From contig NC_048541.1 in assembly GCF_902806685.2 (NCBI RefSeq), positions 13,960,662 through 14,024,661 on the forward strand: a DNA stretch of 64,000 bases, written 5' to 3'. This DNA is from Maniola hyperantus. Lineage: Eukaryota > Arthropoda > Insecta > Lepidoptera > Nymphalidae. Numbering within the stretch: position 1 is the first letter of the stretch; every line of letters starts with the position of its first letter. A model generated the notes under the pieces. That model was not told the origin of the DNA. It worked only from the letters and a program-made list of their open reading frames with translations, and made no database searches. The position numbers and the translations under genes were made by a program. Shown one piece after another: positions 9,540 to 20,051 of the stretch.

Positions 9540-10020
9540 TGCGATTACGATCGGCGATTACTCACTCGGTCGTTTGGAACTCCAAGAAATCTTCGCTGAT
9601 CGAGTTTTTTTCTTTGATACCTTTTATCGCTGCGACTAACTAGTGAAGAGAGAGTTCTCGACAGTGAGTATAGTGAGCGATAAAGTAAAAATAATATATC
9701 CATCTCTTTTATTGACACGGAATCATACATCTATTGAACGTTTCTTAAGCGAGAAAATAGTCGATAGGTCGTCGCTAGTCGCTTCCAGGCGGTGGGACAA
9801 GTACCTAAAACTATAACTGAACGTTTTATGTCTCAAAAAAGTTGGCGAACGTATGCCATTATAGATGTTTTTCATCAATATGTCACCTTAATATTATTAT
9901 CAAGAAAACGAAATACGAAATGTAATACTCTTATGTCACGCAACCTGATATATGGCGTCTAGACGTCGATAGTTGCCAACTTCAGGATCATGCCTCATAT
10001 CACATCACTGTAAACACCGT
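9540..10020. other. No feature recognised
   Basis: The minus-strand ORF at 9545-9730 resembles nothing I know. No repeat ends can be seen. Confidence 0.4.
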
Positions 10021-10026
10021 TTACAT

Positions 10027-10180
10027 ATCATCCGATCCATATCGGTACATTAATAAAATTAAGAATAGTAAAAAAACTTTGCAAATCGGTCCACCGTTTT
10101 CATACTATCCGATCCATCTCGGTACATTAATAAAATTATGAATACTTAAAAAAACTTTGCAAATCGGTCCAGAAGTCTCG
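10027..10180. repeat. Direct repeat, about 83-bp period, two units
   Basis: atccgatccatatcggtacattaataaaatta-gaata-t-aaaaaactttgcaaatcggtcca occurs twice in succession. The segment continues into gagaaccttctttttggaagtcagtt, a motif of the E repeat at 24705 and 26639-27305. Confidence 0.75.
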
Positions 10181-10384
10181 GAGAAAATAGTGTGGTGAAA
10201 AAATCAAGCCTAATTGAGAACCTTCTTTTTGGAAGTCAGTTAAAAATAATGACCTTCTGAAAATCCACGGCGATTAATTACGATCTAAATTCTAAATGAA
10301 TGTAAAGTTTTGTAGCAGTCAAACTATCTATGATAAAAATATTAATCTCCTACAATCTAGAAGATATTTTTATCTAACCTTTAA

Positions 10385-10490
10385 TCAAGCCTAGCTGTCC
10401 AGCGCGGAAATGCAGCCAGTATTCTTGGCACCATTCCACGCGGTCATGATTTATATAGTAATTAGATAAGGCTAGCTTTAAGTTTTATTG

Positions 10491-10544
<54 letters not shown>
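10385..10544 (+). mobile_element. Retroposon 3' end with a 50-nt poly(A)
   Basis: gcctagctgtccagcgcggaaatg through gataaggctagctttaagttttattgtatt leads directly into an uninterrupted run of 50 A (10495-10544). I take it as a LINE 3' UTR inserted by target-primed reverse transcription. The long pure A run suggests it is young. Confidence 0.65.
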
Positions 10545-10550
<6 letters not shown>

Positions 10551-10964
10551 ATATTTATATGTGAATACTAAATTATTAAGCCATACGGTTTTGCCGTCAG
10601 GATGACTAGTTATACTTATACCGACCATCCAATTAGATCTTTGTCAATTTGTCAAAAAAATAACTTATTCTAAAGGATTTTCACTTAAAAAAATAAAGGA
10701 TTGTTTAACAATTAAATGTATGCAACGATATTAAATGTCCAATAACAATATTATTATCACATAATGTCCGTCCTATCGTTAACGTAAAAACGGGTTATTC
10801 ACACTCTCTGAAACTCCATACATTATACTGTAAACTTTATACCAAAGTTTTGTTCACAAGTTCGTTTCTGCTTTGAAATTCTAAGCTTGCTCTCGATACT
10901 GGTATTAAGTGACCATTCGAGAGCTAGTGGAAATAATTGGTTTCCATCGAAAACTTATTTTTAA
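10545..10964. other. No feature recognised
   Basis: AT-rich. Nothing identifiable on either strand. Confidence 0.5.
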
Positions 10965-11175
10965 CTAGCTAATTCCCGCGACGTACTGCGCTGCATGTAC
11001 TTCATAAATTTCGAACCTCTAGTTTACCCAGTTAGAGGTTTTATTTTCAAAAATCCTTTCTTAGCGGATGTCTACGTTATAATAGCTATCTGCGTGCCAA
11101 ATTTCAGCCCGATTCAGGTCCAGTAGTTTGAGTTGTGCGTTGATAGGTCAATGAGTTAGCTTTTCCTTTTATAAA
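10965..11175 (-). mobile_element. Helitron-like repeat (type B), diverged
   Basis: CTAGctaattcccgcgacg at the left, tttcttagcggatgtctacg, gagttgtgcgttgataggtc, and ttttccttttataaat at the right. The sequence near the left end has lost the usual hairpin. Confidence 0.65.
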
Positions 11176-11220
11176 TTAAAAAAAACGCATTTTCAAAACT
11201 TCATTACTAACGAAACCCTC

Positions 11221-11261
11221 AGTCCTGGCATCAGGTTCAATTCCAACCTGATGGCAGGACT
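11221..11261. repeat. Hairpin with 17-bp stem resembling a tRNA T-arm
   Basis: agtcctggcatcaggtt / aacctgatggcaggact with one mismatch, loop caattcc. The tip ggttcaattcc looks like a pol III B box, so this may be a SINE remnant. Confidence 0.6.
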
Positions 11262-11308
11262 TTATCTAAAGTGGTCTATTTCTGAAGGGCTCTCTTTATC
11301 TAGAGTTT

Positions 11309-11390
11309 CATGTTGGTTCTTTTCGATAGGAAGGGCATTCTGAACCAGTAGTAGACGTTTGAGGATTCAAAGCATTTGAAGATTCTAAAT
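11309..11390 (+). mobile_element. LINE 3'-UTR fragment
   Basis: gagtttcatgttggttcttttcgataggaagggcattctgaaccagtagtagacg is the same LINE tail as at 5490 and 30870 (reverse). Confidence 0.6.
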
Positions 11391-11970
11391 TAAAACATTT
11401 AGATTCACTGACTGACTCGCCATCACCCAGCCCAAACCCTGGGACCAAGAAAATTTCGCATCGGTTCCCGAAATAGGAAGAGGTAAGAAAATTTAAAAAA
11501 AGACTTACCTAAGTTTTTTCTTAATAAAGAATAAACTTTCAGCTTTTATAAAATAAGGAAAGTCTGGCTCTCTATTAGCTCTCAGACTATAAAAAGTGAA
11601 AAACTTTTCAACTAGATGAATAGTAAATAGAATTAAGTTATAAATAAATGAATAGTCATTAGGTGGAGTTTCTTACCAAGAACTTTTCATTGGGAGCTTA
11701 TTATGCAGTATTTTCCTTAGACGAGGCCAATCAATTAGATTCCCATCAAAGAAAAGGAATTAAAGTAGATAAATTTCTGATGGTTTCTTTTTATTGAAAT
11801 AAGTTTTTCATTCAGCGCGTTGGAAATATAAGGAAATTAAACGTTTTAATTCAATGAGGGAATAGAAAAGAAAAAATACGAGTAGGTTTTATAATGAAAA
11901 CAAATAGGGGCGTTTAATTTTATTTACCGATGTCTTCTTATTTGTAAAGATTTGTTCTGACTGACTCCAT
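11391..11970. other. Mostly unrecognised, with one repeat piece
   Basis: 11395-11480 (cactgactgactcgccatcacccagccc) resembles 1675-1760 and may be a Helitron-like variant. 11505-11580 shares actttcagcttttataaaataaggaaagtctggct with the inverted element at 29045-30040. The rest is unrecognised. Confidence 0.4.
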
Positions 11971-12106
11971 AATGTTCTCAAAGGTGTATAAAGTCTGCCA
12001 ATCCGCACTTGGCCAGCGTGGTAAACTATGGCTAAAACCCTTCTCAATCTTGAAAGAGACCAGTGTTCTGTAGTAAGCCGGCGATGGGTTGATCATTATG
12101 ATGACC
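11971..12106 (+). mobile_element. SINE type 2, 3' half
   Basis: ccataatgttctcaaaggtg, ctgccaatccgcacttggccagcgtgg and gccggcgatgggttgatcat match the body of 13549-13860. The next SINE starts in its tail. Confidence 0.75.
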
Positions 12107-12378
12107 TGGCGCAGTAGTAAGCGCTGTTGAAGTGGGAGGTCCCGGGTTCGATTCCCGACACGGATTTGGAATTTTATCATTTCTAAATTTCTGGTGTGAC
12201 GGCAAAGCCGTGCCGCCAAGCGATCAAGCGTTGCGGTACGATGCCGTGTAGAAACCAAAGGGGTAAGGGTTTAATTAAAACTGCCATACCCCTTCCTGGT
12301 TAGCTCGCTTCCATCTTAACTGCATCATCATTTACCACCAGGTGAGATTGCAATCAAGGGCTAACTTGTATCTGTATC
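12107..12378 (+). mobile_element. SINE type 1, internally shortened
   Basis: The head cctggcgcagtagtaagcgctg and B box ggttcgattcc are present. The stretch between the tRNA part and ggcaaagccgtgccgccaag is shorter than in the copy at 5006. It ends caaggggctaacttgtatctg-like. It abuts the type 2 SINE, apparently inserted in that element's GAT-rich tail. Confidence 0.8.
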
Positions 12379-12382
12379 CTAA

Positions 12383-12592
12383 TCCTAATAATATTATAAA
12401 TGTGAAAGTGTGGATGTTTGGATGTTTGCTACTCAATCACGCAAAAACTACTGAAAGGATTTGGCTGTAAATTGGTATGGAGATAGATTATGCCCTGTAT
12501 TAACACATAGGCTACTTTTTATCTCGGAAAATCAAAGAGTTTCCGCGAGATTTTGAAAAACGTAAATCCACGCGGACGAAAATAAATAAACT
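12383..12592 (+). mobile_element. Helitron-like repeat (type A), 3' end lost
   Basis: It starts ctaataatattataaatgtgaaagtgtgg and contains cacataggctactttttatc and aaatcaaagagtttccgcga. It reads into ccacgcggacgaaa, but the gtcgcgggc-CTAG terminus is missing. Confidence 0.65.
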
Positions 12593-12824
12593 ATCATCTA
12601 GTGCGTAGAACATAGAGGTCGCTAGTACGTAGGTACGTATATATTTTGGCTAGCAAATTATCGCGGTATGGATGTATTTATACAACTGCCACTTTGCCGT
12701 TTATATTAGGCCAGATTGTGGTCAATTTGCATACTATTGTTATCATAACAGAATCCGTAATAATATTGTAATAACACAGAATACAATAATACCTAGTAGT
12801 GATGTTCGTAATTAAAATTGTACG
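12593..12824. other. No feature recognised
   Basis: AT-rich spacer. Confidence 0.4.
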
Positions 12825-12985
12825 CGACAGATCGAGATGACAAGCGGGGTGTGAGGCGGGGAGACGCCCCGCAGCTCACCCGCGCTATCTCGCTCGGTTA
12901 GCGCGGGGACTGTGCGGGTGTGCACTGCGCAGGGTGGAGATGTCTCCGATGCATCGGGGTGGGGACATCTCCACCTGTCACGTAC
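12825..12985. mobile_element. GC-rich palindromic repeat (family G)
   Basis: It starts gcgacagatcgagatgac, has a GC-rich centre (ggggagacgccccgc, cgcgctatctcgctcggttagcg) and ends catctccacctgtcac. gtac on both sides (12824 region and 12986 region) may be a target duplication. Related copies are at 14093 and 22623. Confidence 0.65.
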
Positions 12986-13159
12986 TTACTCAAATGTGCG
13001 CGTTAAGGGTGCACACTTTTTACACTATCTCTCTTCTGAGTCGTATTTCTCATTTCTGAGAGTCACGACTCCTTTCCCTTTATCTCACATAAAAAAATTG
13101 TTGGGCCTTTTTGGGATAATAATTCGTTAGATAACTATTGAGTACGGGTTTTATCTCAC

Positions 13160-13392
13160 AATGAGAAGGGTCATCATCATCGTCAACCGATAGATGTCCA
13201 CTGCTGGACATAGGTCTCTTGTAGGGATTTCCACACGCCACGGTCCTGCGCCGCCTGAATCCAGCGGTTCCCTGCGACTCGTCTGATGTCGCCCGTCCAC
13301 CTAGTGGGGGGTCTTCCAACGCTGCGTCTTCCGAGGTCGCCATTCCAGCACCTTGAGACCCCAACGTCTATCGGTTTTATGAACTATGTATG
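13160..13392 (-). mobile_element. LINE 3' end (RTE-like), reverse orientation
   Basis: catcatcatcgtcaaccgatag at the left is the tail. Then come ccactgctggacataggtctcttgtagggatttccac, the cgcctgaatccagcggttccctgcg block and ctagtggggggtcttccaac. On the minus strand this is the C-terminal and 3'-UTR end of a lepidopteran LINE, better preserved at 15295-15765. Confidence 0.7.
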
Positions 13393-13548
13393 AGAAGGGT
13401 AACTTCTGAGAAATCCCTTACTCAATAGTGGGTGGGCGCAGCGATGGGTTGACATGATAAATCAATTACAATTAACGCATACCACCGACTCATTACTTAG
13501 TATGGCTCTCCTTTCATTATGAGAATGGCTTAGGCTATAGTATATAAG

Positions 13549-13860
13549 CTGTGGTAGCCTAGTGGTTAGGACGTCCGCCTTCCAATCGGAGGTCGAGGGT
13601 TCGATCCCGGGCACGCACCTCTAACTTTTCGAAATTATGTGTGTTTTTAAGTAATTAAAATATCACTTGCTTTAACGGTGAAGGAAAACATCGTGAGGAA
13701 ACCTGCATGCCTGAGAGTTCTCCATAATGTTCTCAAAGGTGTGTGAAGTCTGCCAATCTGCACTTGGCCAGCGTTGTAGACTATGGCCAAAACCCTTCTC
13801 ACTCTGAGAGGAGACCCGTGTTCTGTAGTGAGCCAGCGATGGGTTGATCATGATGATAAC
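13549..13860 (+). mobile_element. tRNA-derived SINE (type 2), full length
   Basis: The head agcctagtggttaggacgtccgcc and B box ggttcgatcccggg form a tRNA-like pol III promoter. The body contains cacttgctttaacggtgaagg, aaacatcgtgaggaaacctgc, ccataatgttctcaaaggtgtg and gcgatgggttgatcatgatgat. It is the reference copy for the fragments at 1826, 11971, 13861, 14700, 21810, 31395, 40495, 42573 and 44889, and for the relic inside the gypsy LTRs. Confidence 0.85.
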
Positions 13861-13975
13861 AAATCACGCTGGCCAAGTGCAATGGCAGACTTCACACATC
13901 TTTGAGAACATTATGGAGAAGTCAGAACTCTCAGGCATGCAGGTTTCCTCACGATGTTTTCTTTCACCGATAACT
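13861..13975 (-). mobile_element. SINE type 2 body, inverted next to the previous copy
   Basis: cacgctggccaagtgcaatgg to gttttctttcaccg is the reverse complement of the SINE body, so the two copies form an imperfect inverted pair with almost no spacer. Confidence 0.75.
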
Positions 13976-14056
13976 AAGTATCTAGGTAAAGCAATAATTT
14001 TTTTTTAGTTTAAGTTTCTGTAATAGTTATGTAATATTTTTTGTGTGCAATAAAGT

Positions 14057-14084
14057 ATTTCTATCTATCTTTCTATCTATCTAG
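14057..14084. repeat. (CTAT)n microsatellite
   Basis: tatttctatctatctttctatctatct. Confidence 0.8.
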
Positions 14085-14092
14085 GTATACTT

Positions 14093-14247
14093 AGTCTGCG
14101 ACAGGTATAGATGGCATTCGGGGTACGAGGCGTGGGGACGCCCCGCACATCCGCACGTCACCCGCGCTCGTCCGCATCGGGTTAGCGCAGGGGCTGTGCG
14201 GGTGTGCAGGGCGTTCCCTCGTCCATTGCCACCTCGACCTGTCGCAA
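14093..14247. mobile_element. GC-rich palindromic repeat (family G)
   Basis: gcgacaggtatagatggcattcgggg at the left and ccattgccacctcgacctgtcgc at the right are imperfect inverted ends around a very GC-rich core. No clear target duplication. Confidence 0.75.
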
Positions 14248-14679
14248 TTATACAGTTCAATTCAATTTTACAGTTAAAGTGCAAAACAAGCAAACATGTC
14301 CGTATCTTCCACAGTGCAGCCTCCAGTAAGACTGGTAACGACCGTTTGGCGACAAGCTTCAAAGACAAATTGCTTAATATGCAACAGCATATGAGGCAAC
14401 ACGCCTAAAACCCCGTTTACACTGCGGCACTAATGTCGCAAATAAATTTTACTTGCCGTTTCGGCTTAGTGCGCGGTGCTGTGCAGTATTCGGGTGTTCC
14501 AACTTCTAATGGATTTGAAGCCTATTTTGGGGTAGAAATGCAGTTTTTAGTGTATTTCAAGTATTGTAATAAACAAATGAAATTTTGTACATATCTCACA
14601 CCCGGCTTACTCACGTGTATTAGTCGACGTTAGCCTGACTAGTTTTGAACCCTTCCGCGGTCCTTTCGAAAGGAGTCAG

Positions 14680-14700
14680 TCCCCCCCCCCTCCCTCCCCC
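14680..14700. repeat. C-rich tract
   Basis: cccccccccctccctcccccc-like run. Confidence 0.7.
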
Positions 14701-14785
14701 AGCGGAAACCAGCCCAGAGTGAAGAAGAAAAACTGTTCTCATTCTGGGAGGAGATTCGTGCTCACCCCGATGGGTTGATCATGAT
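14701..14785 (+). mobile_element. SINE type 2 fragment
   Basis: ctgttctcattctgggaggagattcgtgctc and cgatgggttgatcatg correspond to the 3' part of the type 2 SINE. Confidence 0.5.
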
Positions 14786-14924
14786 TTGGATTTTGGACAA
14801 TAATGCTCAATGGGCCCCATTTAATGATGGGTCTATAATACTGGTTCGGGAGTTACTGAAGAACGCTGAGAGCATTACATGAATATGTCATTCAATGTTC
14901 TCAGCGTACATATTCAAAATCCTT

Positions 14925-15065
14925 TGATTTTTTATCGTTTTGTATTTTATGTCTTTTTTCTTGTACCTTTATTTGTGTTTAAATTTATTATTAATTATCT
15001 AGTTAGTGTAAGTGGCACTGCCGTTCTAATAAGATGTAAAAATAAAAAATAAATAAATGATGATG
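14925..15065 (+). mobile_element. Probable LINE 3' tail
   Basis: A T-rich stretch ends agtgtaagtggcactgccgttctaataagatgtaaaaataaaaaataaataaatga, which looks like a retroposon tail. Confidence 0.4.
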
Positions 15066-15294
15066 GTGATCATTATAAAAGCATTAAAAATTTGTGTTAT
15101 GTTTAGTGTCGCCATATAAACGCAGTTAATGTGAGTTTCAATCAAAAGGATATGCGGGTCAAGTGCAGTGGAATTCTCCATTTTAATTGTTATCTATTTA
15201 GAACTCTTGCATCATCAATTATCGTGTGATGTAGATGATATTGAACTTGTAGAGACGTGTTCTTACATGTTTGGAATTTGACTAGACCTAGGCA

Positions 15295-15765
15295 AATCTA
15301 CATAGCTCAACGATAGACGTCCACTGCTGGACATAGGTCTCTTGTAGGGACTTCCACACGCCACGCTGAATCCAGCGGTTCCCTGCGACTCGTCTGATGT
15401 CGTCGGTCCACCTAGTGGGGGGTCTTCCAAGACTGCGTCTTCCGGTGCGAGATCGCTATCTAACACCTTGGGACCCCAACGTCTATCGCTTTTACGAACT
15501 ATGTGCCCTGCCCATTGACACTTCAGCTTCGTAACCCGTTGAGCTATGTCGGTTACTCTAGTTCTCCTACGGATCTCCTCATTTCTGATTTAATCACGTA
15601 GAGAAACTCCAAGCATAGCTCTCTCCATCGCTCGCTGAGTGACTCTGAGCTTTCTTATGAGGCCCATAGTTAGCGACCATGTCTCCGATCCATATGTCGT
15701 CACTGGCAACACGCACTGTTCAAAGACTGACAAAGCCACCATGAGCCAATCCAAACTTCATAGTC
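15295..15765 (-). pseudogene. LINE C-terminal remnant (RTE-like)
   Basis: On the minus strand the sequence from about 15765 down encodes pieces of a lepidopteran LINE end: tactatgg-type start, RNEEIRRR, a KLKCQWAGH motif, then RWGPKVL. The frame then breaks up. The 3' part includes ccactgctggacataggtctc. The KW-WAGH-R-D-RW pattern is the one at the C-terminus of RTE-like reverse transcriptases, also seen at 38100. The RT core itself is absent. Confidence 0.65.
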
Positions 15766-15774
15766 GCTGGTTGT

Positions 15775-15822
15775 TCTTACCTGTGTTGGGGACAATACGT
15801 ACAGAAACTTATAGTTTTTATA
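15775..15822 (-). repeat. Fragment of the inverted element seen at 29045-30040
   Basis: ttacctgtgttggggacaatacgtacagaaacttatagtttttataaaata resembles 29944-30036. Confidence 0.45.
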
Positions 15823-15833
15823 AAATACTAGCT

Positions 15834-16022
15834 GGCCCGGCGAACTTCATACCGCCTAACAGTCGATTCTTTTTCAGGATTTTTTTAAATTTTTCTCTCC
15901 GTGAAAACCATCCACGTACTTGAAGGAATATTATAAAAAAAGAATTAGCGAAATCGGTTCAGCTGTTCTAAAGATTTGCAATCAGCAACACGTCATTTAG
16001 CGATTCATTGTTATATAGGTAT
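15834..16022 (-). mobile_element. Helitron-like repeat (type C)
   Basis: CTAGctggcccggcgaacttcatacc, caccatccacgtactt-like block, aaaagaattagcgaaatcggttcagctgttc, then atttagcgattcattgttatatagg. It is a second copy of the element at 18796. It has the CTAG end of types A and B but a different body. Confidence 0.6.
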
Positions 16023-16388
16023 AGAAAGAAAACGGTCCAGACCTTCGTTGGCTCTTAGTCCATTGTCAAAACTATGAATAGGCCACACGTGCCTACATTA
16101 GGTTTATTATATTCAGGCTACGTCACACACTATTATATCATTCAGTGATGTGCGAAACGCCTCGTGTGGGAGCACCCAATATCGTTTCCATTTGAAGCTC
16201 CTTTTGTAAACTAATTGATATTAACATCCTAGTTGGCTGTAGTTGTGTATTTTCTATTCACTGTCAGCCTACATAATGTTTATTGATTGTTACACGCTAA
16301 CACCTTCTGCGTTGTATTTAGGCAACTTTATGAGGAAATTAAATGTTCATAATATCCTATTATTTCTACTGATATTATAATCATAATC

Positions 16389-16796
16389 TAAATATATAAA
16401 AAGAAAAGGTGACTAACTGGCTGACTGATCTATCAACGCACAGCTGAAACTACTGGACGGATCGGGCTAAAATTTGGCATGCAGTACCCGTAGTACAAGA
16501 TTTTACGTCTCACCAAACCAAACCAAATTCGAGAGTCGAAATACTTCCGCGTTACAGTAAACTGGATCTTAAATGCCTTGTTTTAAAGCTCAAGTTTGTC
16601 TACACTTCTACAGCCAGCGCTCCAAGCGGAAACATTGCGAAATTAAAATCAGTGGCATTGAATACTTGACTTCAATTCAAGGTTGTTTAGGTCCATTTTA
16701 CTGTAACGCGGAAGTATTTCGACTCTCGAATTTGGTTTCGTTTGGTGAGACGTAAAATCTTATACTACGGGTACAGATAGCTATTATGACGTAGAC
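16389..16796 (+). mobile_element. Helitron-like repeat (type B) split by a MITE, 3' end lost
   Basis: The left part tctaaatatataaaaagaaaagg to aatttggcatgcag (16484) continues after the insert at 16774 with cagatagctattatgacgtag and then stops. The Helitron hairpin and CTAG are missing. Confidence 0.75.
16485..16773. mobile_element. 289-bp MITE with about 80-bp inverted repeats
   Basis: It starts tacccgtagtacaagattttacgtctcacc and ends with the complement ggtgagacgtaaaatcttatactacgggta. The inverted repeat continues inward through the actctcgaattt and ttccgcgttacagtaaa blocks. cag flanks both sides. The superfamily is unknown. A decayed half copy lies at 358-512. Confidence 0.8.
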
Positions 16797-17033
16797 TGTT
16801 TAAATAGCCAATGTTTCTCTTTGTTCGTGAATTAATAAGTATGACAATATTGCAACAGATGAGGGTTGAACCATGGACCCTTTGGATTTTAGTTCCCTCT
16901 TTCATCGTTGAGCTTCTGAGACTACTTAGTAGAGATTTTTGAAGAGAAATTTCTCATGCAATTAGTCAAAGTGAATTTTCTTATTTAGGTAGAGATAAAA
17001 AAATAAGAATAATAAGAGGGACGTGTGAACTAA

Positions 17034-17190
17034 TACCGGAACGCTAAATCTAACTAGCCACGGCCGTAGCCTCCCACCAGATCAGAACAGAAACAATGTA
17101 GAAATTATGAATTTCCAAATTACCCCTGCCGGGAATCGAACCCAGGACCTCCCATTTATAAGACCACAGCGCTGCGCCAGGGAGACCGTC
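17034..17190 (-). mobile_element. SINE type 1, head and part of body
   Basis: Reverse complement of the SINE at 5006: taccggaacgctaaatc, tagccacggccgtagcctcccacc, gggaatcgaacccaggacctcccat and gcgctgcgccagggaga. Confidence 0.8.
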
Positions 17191-17404
17191 AAAAATATTC
17201 GAAAAGCACAAAGTTCCCAAATACTTCAACGTCTGTTTCAGGCTCTTTTTCTTCAAAGTATTTCAACAAAAGTACAAAAATACGCTTCCATTGTTCGTAA
17301 AAAGTGTCGTCGTTTCAAGTGAAACCTATTTTTATCTTCGGTTCAAAAAATCCGTTCATTACCTAAAGTTCAAACGACCTTGTCATCAACATTTTTAATT
17401 AAAA

Positions 17405-18203
17405 TTTGGTCAAGTGCGACTCGAACTCGCACACGAAGGGTTCCTTACCATCGTTCAAGAAATGCAAAGAAAGAAAGGAAATGCATTTATTTGTTGTTGG
17501 TGTCACAGATAAAAACAAAGTACAAATGTAACATTTTCATCTCTGTCACCACCCCAAATGGGTGCACAGCTCAACATAATGACACTTTTTAACTTTTTTA
17601 GGGTTCCGTACCTCAAAAAGGAAAAACGGAACCCTTATAGGATCACTTTGTTGTCTGTCTGTCTGTCTGTCAAGAAACCTACAGGGTTCTTCCCGTTGAC
17701 CTACAACCATGAAATTTGGCAGGTAGGTAGGTCTTATAGCTGACATTTAGGGGAAAATCTGAAAGCCGTGAATTTGTGGTTAAAAAAAAATTAAATTGTG
17801 GTCATAAACTAATAATTTGTATTTTCAATTTTCGAAGTAAGATAACTATATCGAGTGGGGTATCATATGAAAGGTCTTCACCTGTACATTCTAAAACAGG
17901 TTTTTATTTATTTTTATGCATCATAGTTTTTGAATTATCGTGCAAAATATTAAAAAATTCGACTGTAGTACGGAACCCTCGTTGCGCGAGCCTACCTCGC
18001 ACTGGGCCGGTTTTTTAATTTTCATGGCGGTCATTTTCAAATTCTTATTATTTGTTGTTATAGTGGCAACAGAAATACAGAAAATTTTAACTGTTTATCA
18101 CGGTTCATGAGATACAGCCTGGTGACAGAGAGACAGATGGACGGACAGCGGAGTCTTAGTAATAGGGTCCCGTTTTACCCTTTGGGTACGGAACCCTAAA
18201 AAC
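17405..18203. mobile_element. GGTTCCGTACC-family repeat (type D), long copy
   Basis: The core 17595-18203 has inverted ends tttttagggttccgtacctc and gggtacggaaccctaaaaac. Inside are a (GTCT)n tract, gaaatttggcaggtaggtagg, ggtatcatatgaaaggtcttcacctg, and gtacggaaccctcgttgcgc plus tgggccggttttttaattttc. A further related stretch (17405-17594, gtgcgactcgaactcgcacacgaagggttcc) precedes it. The ORFs over it are non-coding. Confidence 0.65.
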
Positions 18204-18444
18204 ATCTTAAAGATTGAGAAAATCTTACGTTTTATTTGACAGTGTGTAGAGGTTAAAAACTGGCTTGCAACGTCATATTTGAGAAGCTTTCAAGCACTAA
18301 CTAAGTGATTAGTGGTTGCCAAAGTATTCGCTTAATATTTAAGTAGCACTTAAACACTAGAGACGATTTAGTTTTCACATTTTACCTGCATTACACTCAT
18401 TCAAACGAAGTATCAAGCACCTTTTATAAAAGTTAATATTTAAA

Positions 18445-18650
18445 TTAGAGTAGTGTTAGGCGAGCAGATCGATTGCGGTAGAATGACAGCTACAAAGTCA
18501 CAATCGTAATCACATTTGATTGGTTAAGGCTTGCTTACTATTGGCTACAATACATTGATGTAACAAGAATCGCACAAATTCAGCCAATCACAACAATTGC
18601 GATTGTAATAATGATTGACGCAGGTTGTACGAAATCGACCTACCGCTATC
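18445..18650. repeat. Single diverged copy of the 181-bp repeat, inverted
   Basis: The reverse complement matches 2935-3115: gtgattggctgaatttgtgcgattcttgttac and attgtagccaatagtaagcaagc. CCAAT/ATTGG pentamers are conserved. Confidence 0.75.
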
Positions 18651-18795
18651 TATCGGAGCGGGGAAGGGTGGAGATACGTTTAGCAGACAAATCAGGTTGT
18701 GAATAGACGACGTTAAAAGATTTTACAAGATCATGGTCTGTTAAACACATTTCCGTCTATCTCCACGACAGTGGATAGTGGATTGTATAGGATAC

Positions 18796-18984
18796 TAGCT
18801 GCCTCGGCGAACTTCGTACCGCCTAACAGTCGATTTAAATTTTTAAAAAATTTCTCTTCGTAAGAACCATCCACGTACTTAGAATATTACTAAGAGTACT
18901 AAAGAATATTATAAAAAAAGAATTAGCGAAATCGGTTCAGCTGTTCTCGAGATTTGCGATCAGCAACTCATTTAGCGATTCATT
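18796..18984 (-). mobile_element. Helitron-like repeat (type C)
   Basis: CTAGctgcctcggcgaacttcgtaccgcc, agaaccatccacgtactt, aaaagaattagcgaaatcggttcagctgttc and atttagcgattcattttta. It abuts the next D repeat directly. Confidence 0.6.
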
Positions 18985-19037
18985 TTTAGGGTTCCATACC
19001 TCAAAAGGAAAAACGGAACCCTTATAGGATCACTTTG

Positions 19038-19071
<34 letters not shown>

Positions 19072-19442
19072 GCCCGTCTGTCTGTCGGTCCGTCAATAAA
19101 CCTACAGGGTACTTCCCGTTGACCTAAAATCATGAAATTTGGCATGTAGGTAGATCTTATAGCTGAAATTTGGGGAAAAATCTGAAAACCGTGAATTTAG
19201 GGTTAGATCACACAAAAAAAAATTAAATTGTGGTCATGATCTAATAATTAGTATTTTCAACTTTCAAAGTAAGTGACTATATCAAGTGGGGTATCATATG
19301 AAAGGTCTTCACCTGTACATTCTAAAACAGATTTTTATTTATTTTTATGCATCATAGTTTTTGAATTATCGTGCAAAATGTCGAAAAAATACGACTGTAG
19401 TACGGAACCCTCATTGCGCGAGCCTGACTCGCACTTGGCCGG
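18985..19442. mobile_element. GGTTCCGTACC-family repeat (type D), truncated
   Basis: gggttccatacctcaaaaggaaaaacggaacc, then a (GTCT)n tract at about 19040-19085, then ggtatcatatgaaaggtcttcacctg, up to cgcacttggccggt, where LINE sequence begins. Confidence 0.65.
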
Positions 19443-19790
19443 TAGAGAAGATAATTTTGGAGAGGAGAATTTTGCTCAGGAACTTTTCGATTTTGTCCCC
19501 CCTTTACCATTTTATCACCGTCCCGCAAGACGTCGGGCGAGTTTCCATCCTTATGTTATCGACATTCCATCAACACGCACGAAACGCTTTGCGTCATCAT
19601 TCCTCATACGCATGGCTAAGGTTTGTAATAAACTTCCACGATCTGTGTCTCCTACCATTTACAACCCGGGTATCTTTAAAACAAAAGTGAATATGCATCT
19701 TCTACGTAAACGCGTCCCATCTTAGTCCTCATCATCAGTTTTCATCAGGTGTGATTGTGGTCAAGCATTTGCCTATAATGAAAAAAAAAA
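19442..19790 (+). pseudogene. Jockey-like LINE, C-terminal end and A-rich tail
   Basis: The plus-strand ORF reads through FAQELFDF, a PPLPFYHRPARRRA stretch, ARRRASFHPYVIDIP, STRTKRFASSFLIRMAK, and ends MHLLRKRVPS before a stop at about 19725. This is the usual C-terminus of a Jockey-clade LINE ORF2 as I know it from insects. A short 3' UTR and aatgaaaaaaaaaa follow. The ORF as usually called starts inside the D repeat and is a chance fusion. RT and endonuclease domains are absent, so it is a dead-on-arrival 5' truncation. Confidence 0.75.
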
Positions 19791-20050
19791 CCGGGCCTTA
19801 CAGTTCCTATGATTTGCCCAGACATTAAGTCGATAGTTTTATAAAACCAGCCTACTAATATCGATCTAGTCGGTGATGGCCTAAATTAAAAGGTAAGTCT
19901 ATTAGGGGGCTAAGTGGTTCGATACTGGACACTCGCTTTTTACTTTTTGGAATTATAATGTCATTTGATTACGTGACAGAAAACATTATATGCCGCCTTA
20001 GACTAGTCTAAATAATCTCTTCAAAGAATACTGCCAAACTGAATTTGACC
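19791..20050. other. No feature recognised
   Basis: Unrecognised sequence between the LINE tail and a SINE fragment. Confidence 0.4.
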
Positions 20051-20051
20051 A

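Noticed and set aside
13549..13622. tRNA gene
   Set aside because: The A and B boxes are those of a SINE head with a long non-tRNA body and many copies in the window. The same holds for 5006, 28468 and 40738.
19273..19725. 150-codon ORF as one gene
   Set aside because: Its first half is D-repeat sequence and only the second half is the end of a LINE ORF2, so it is a chance fusion.
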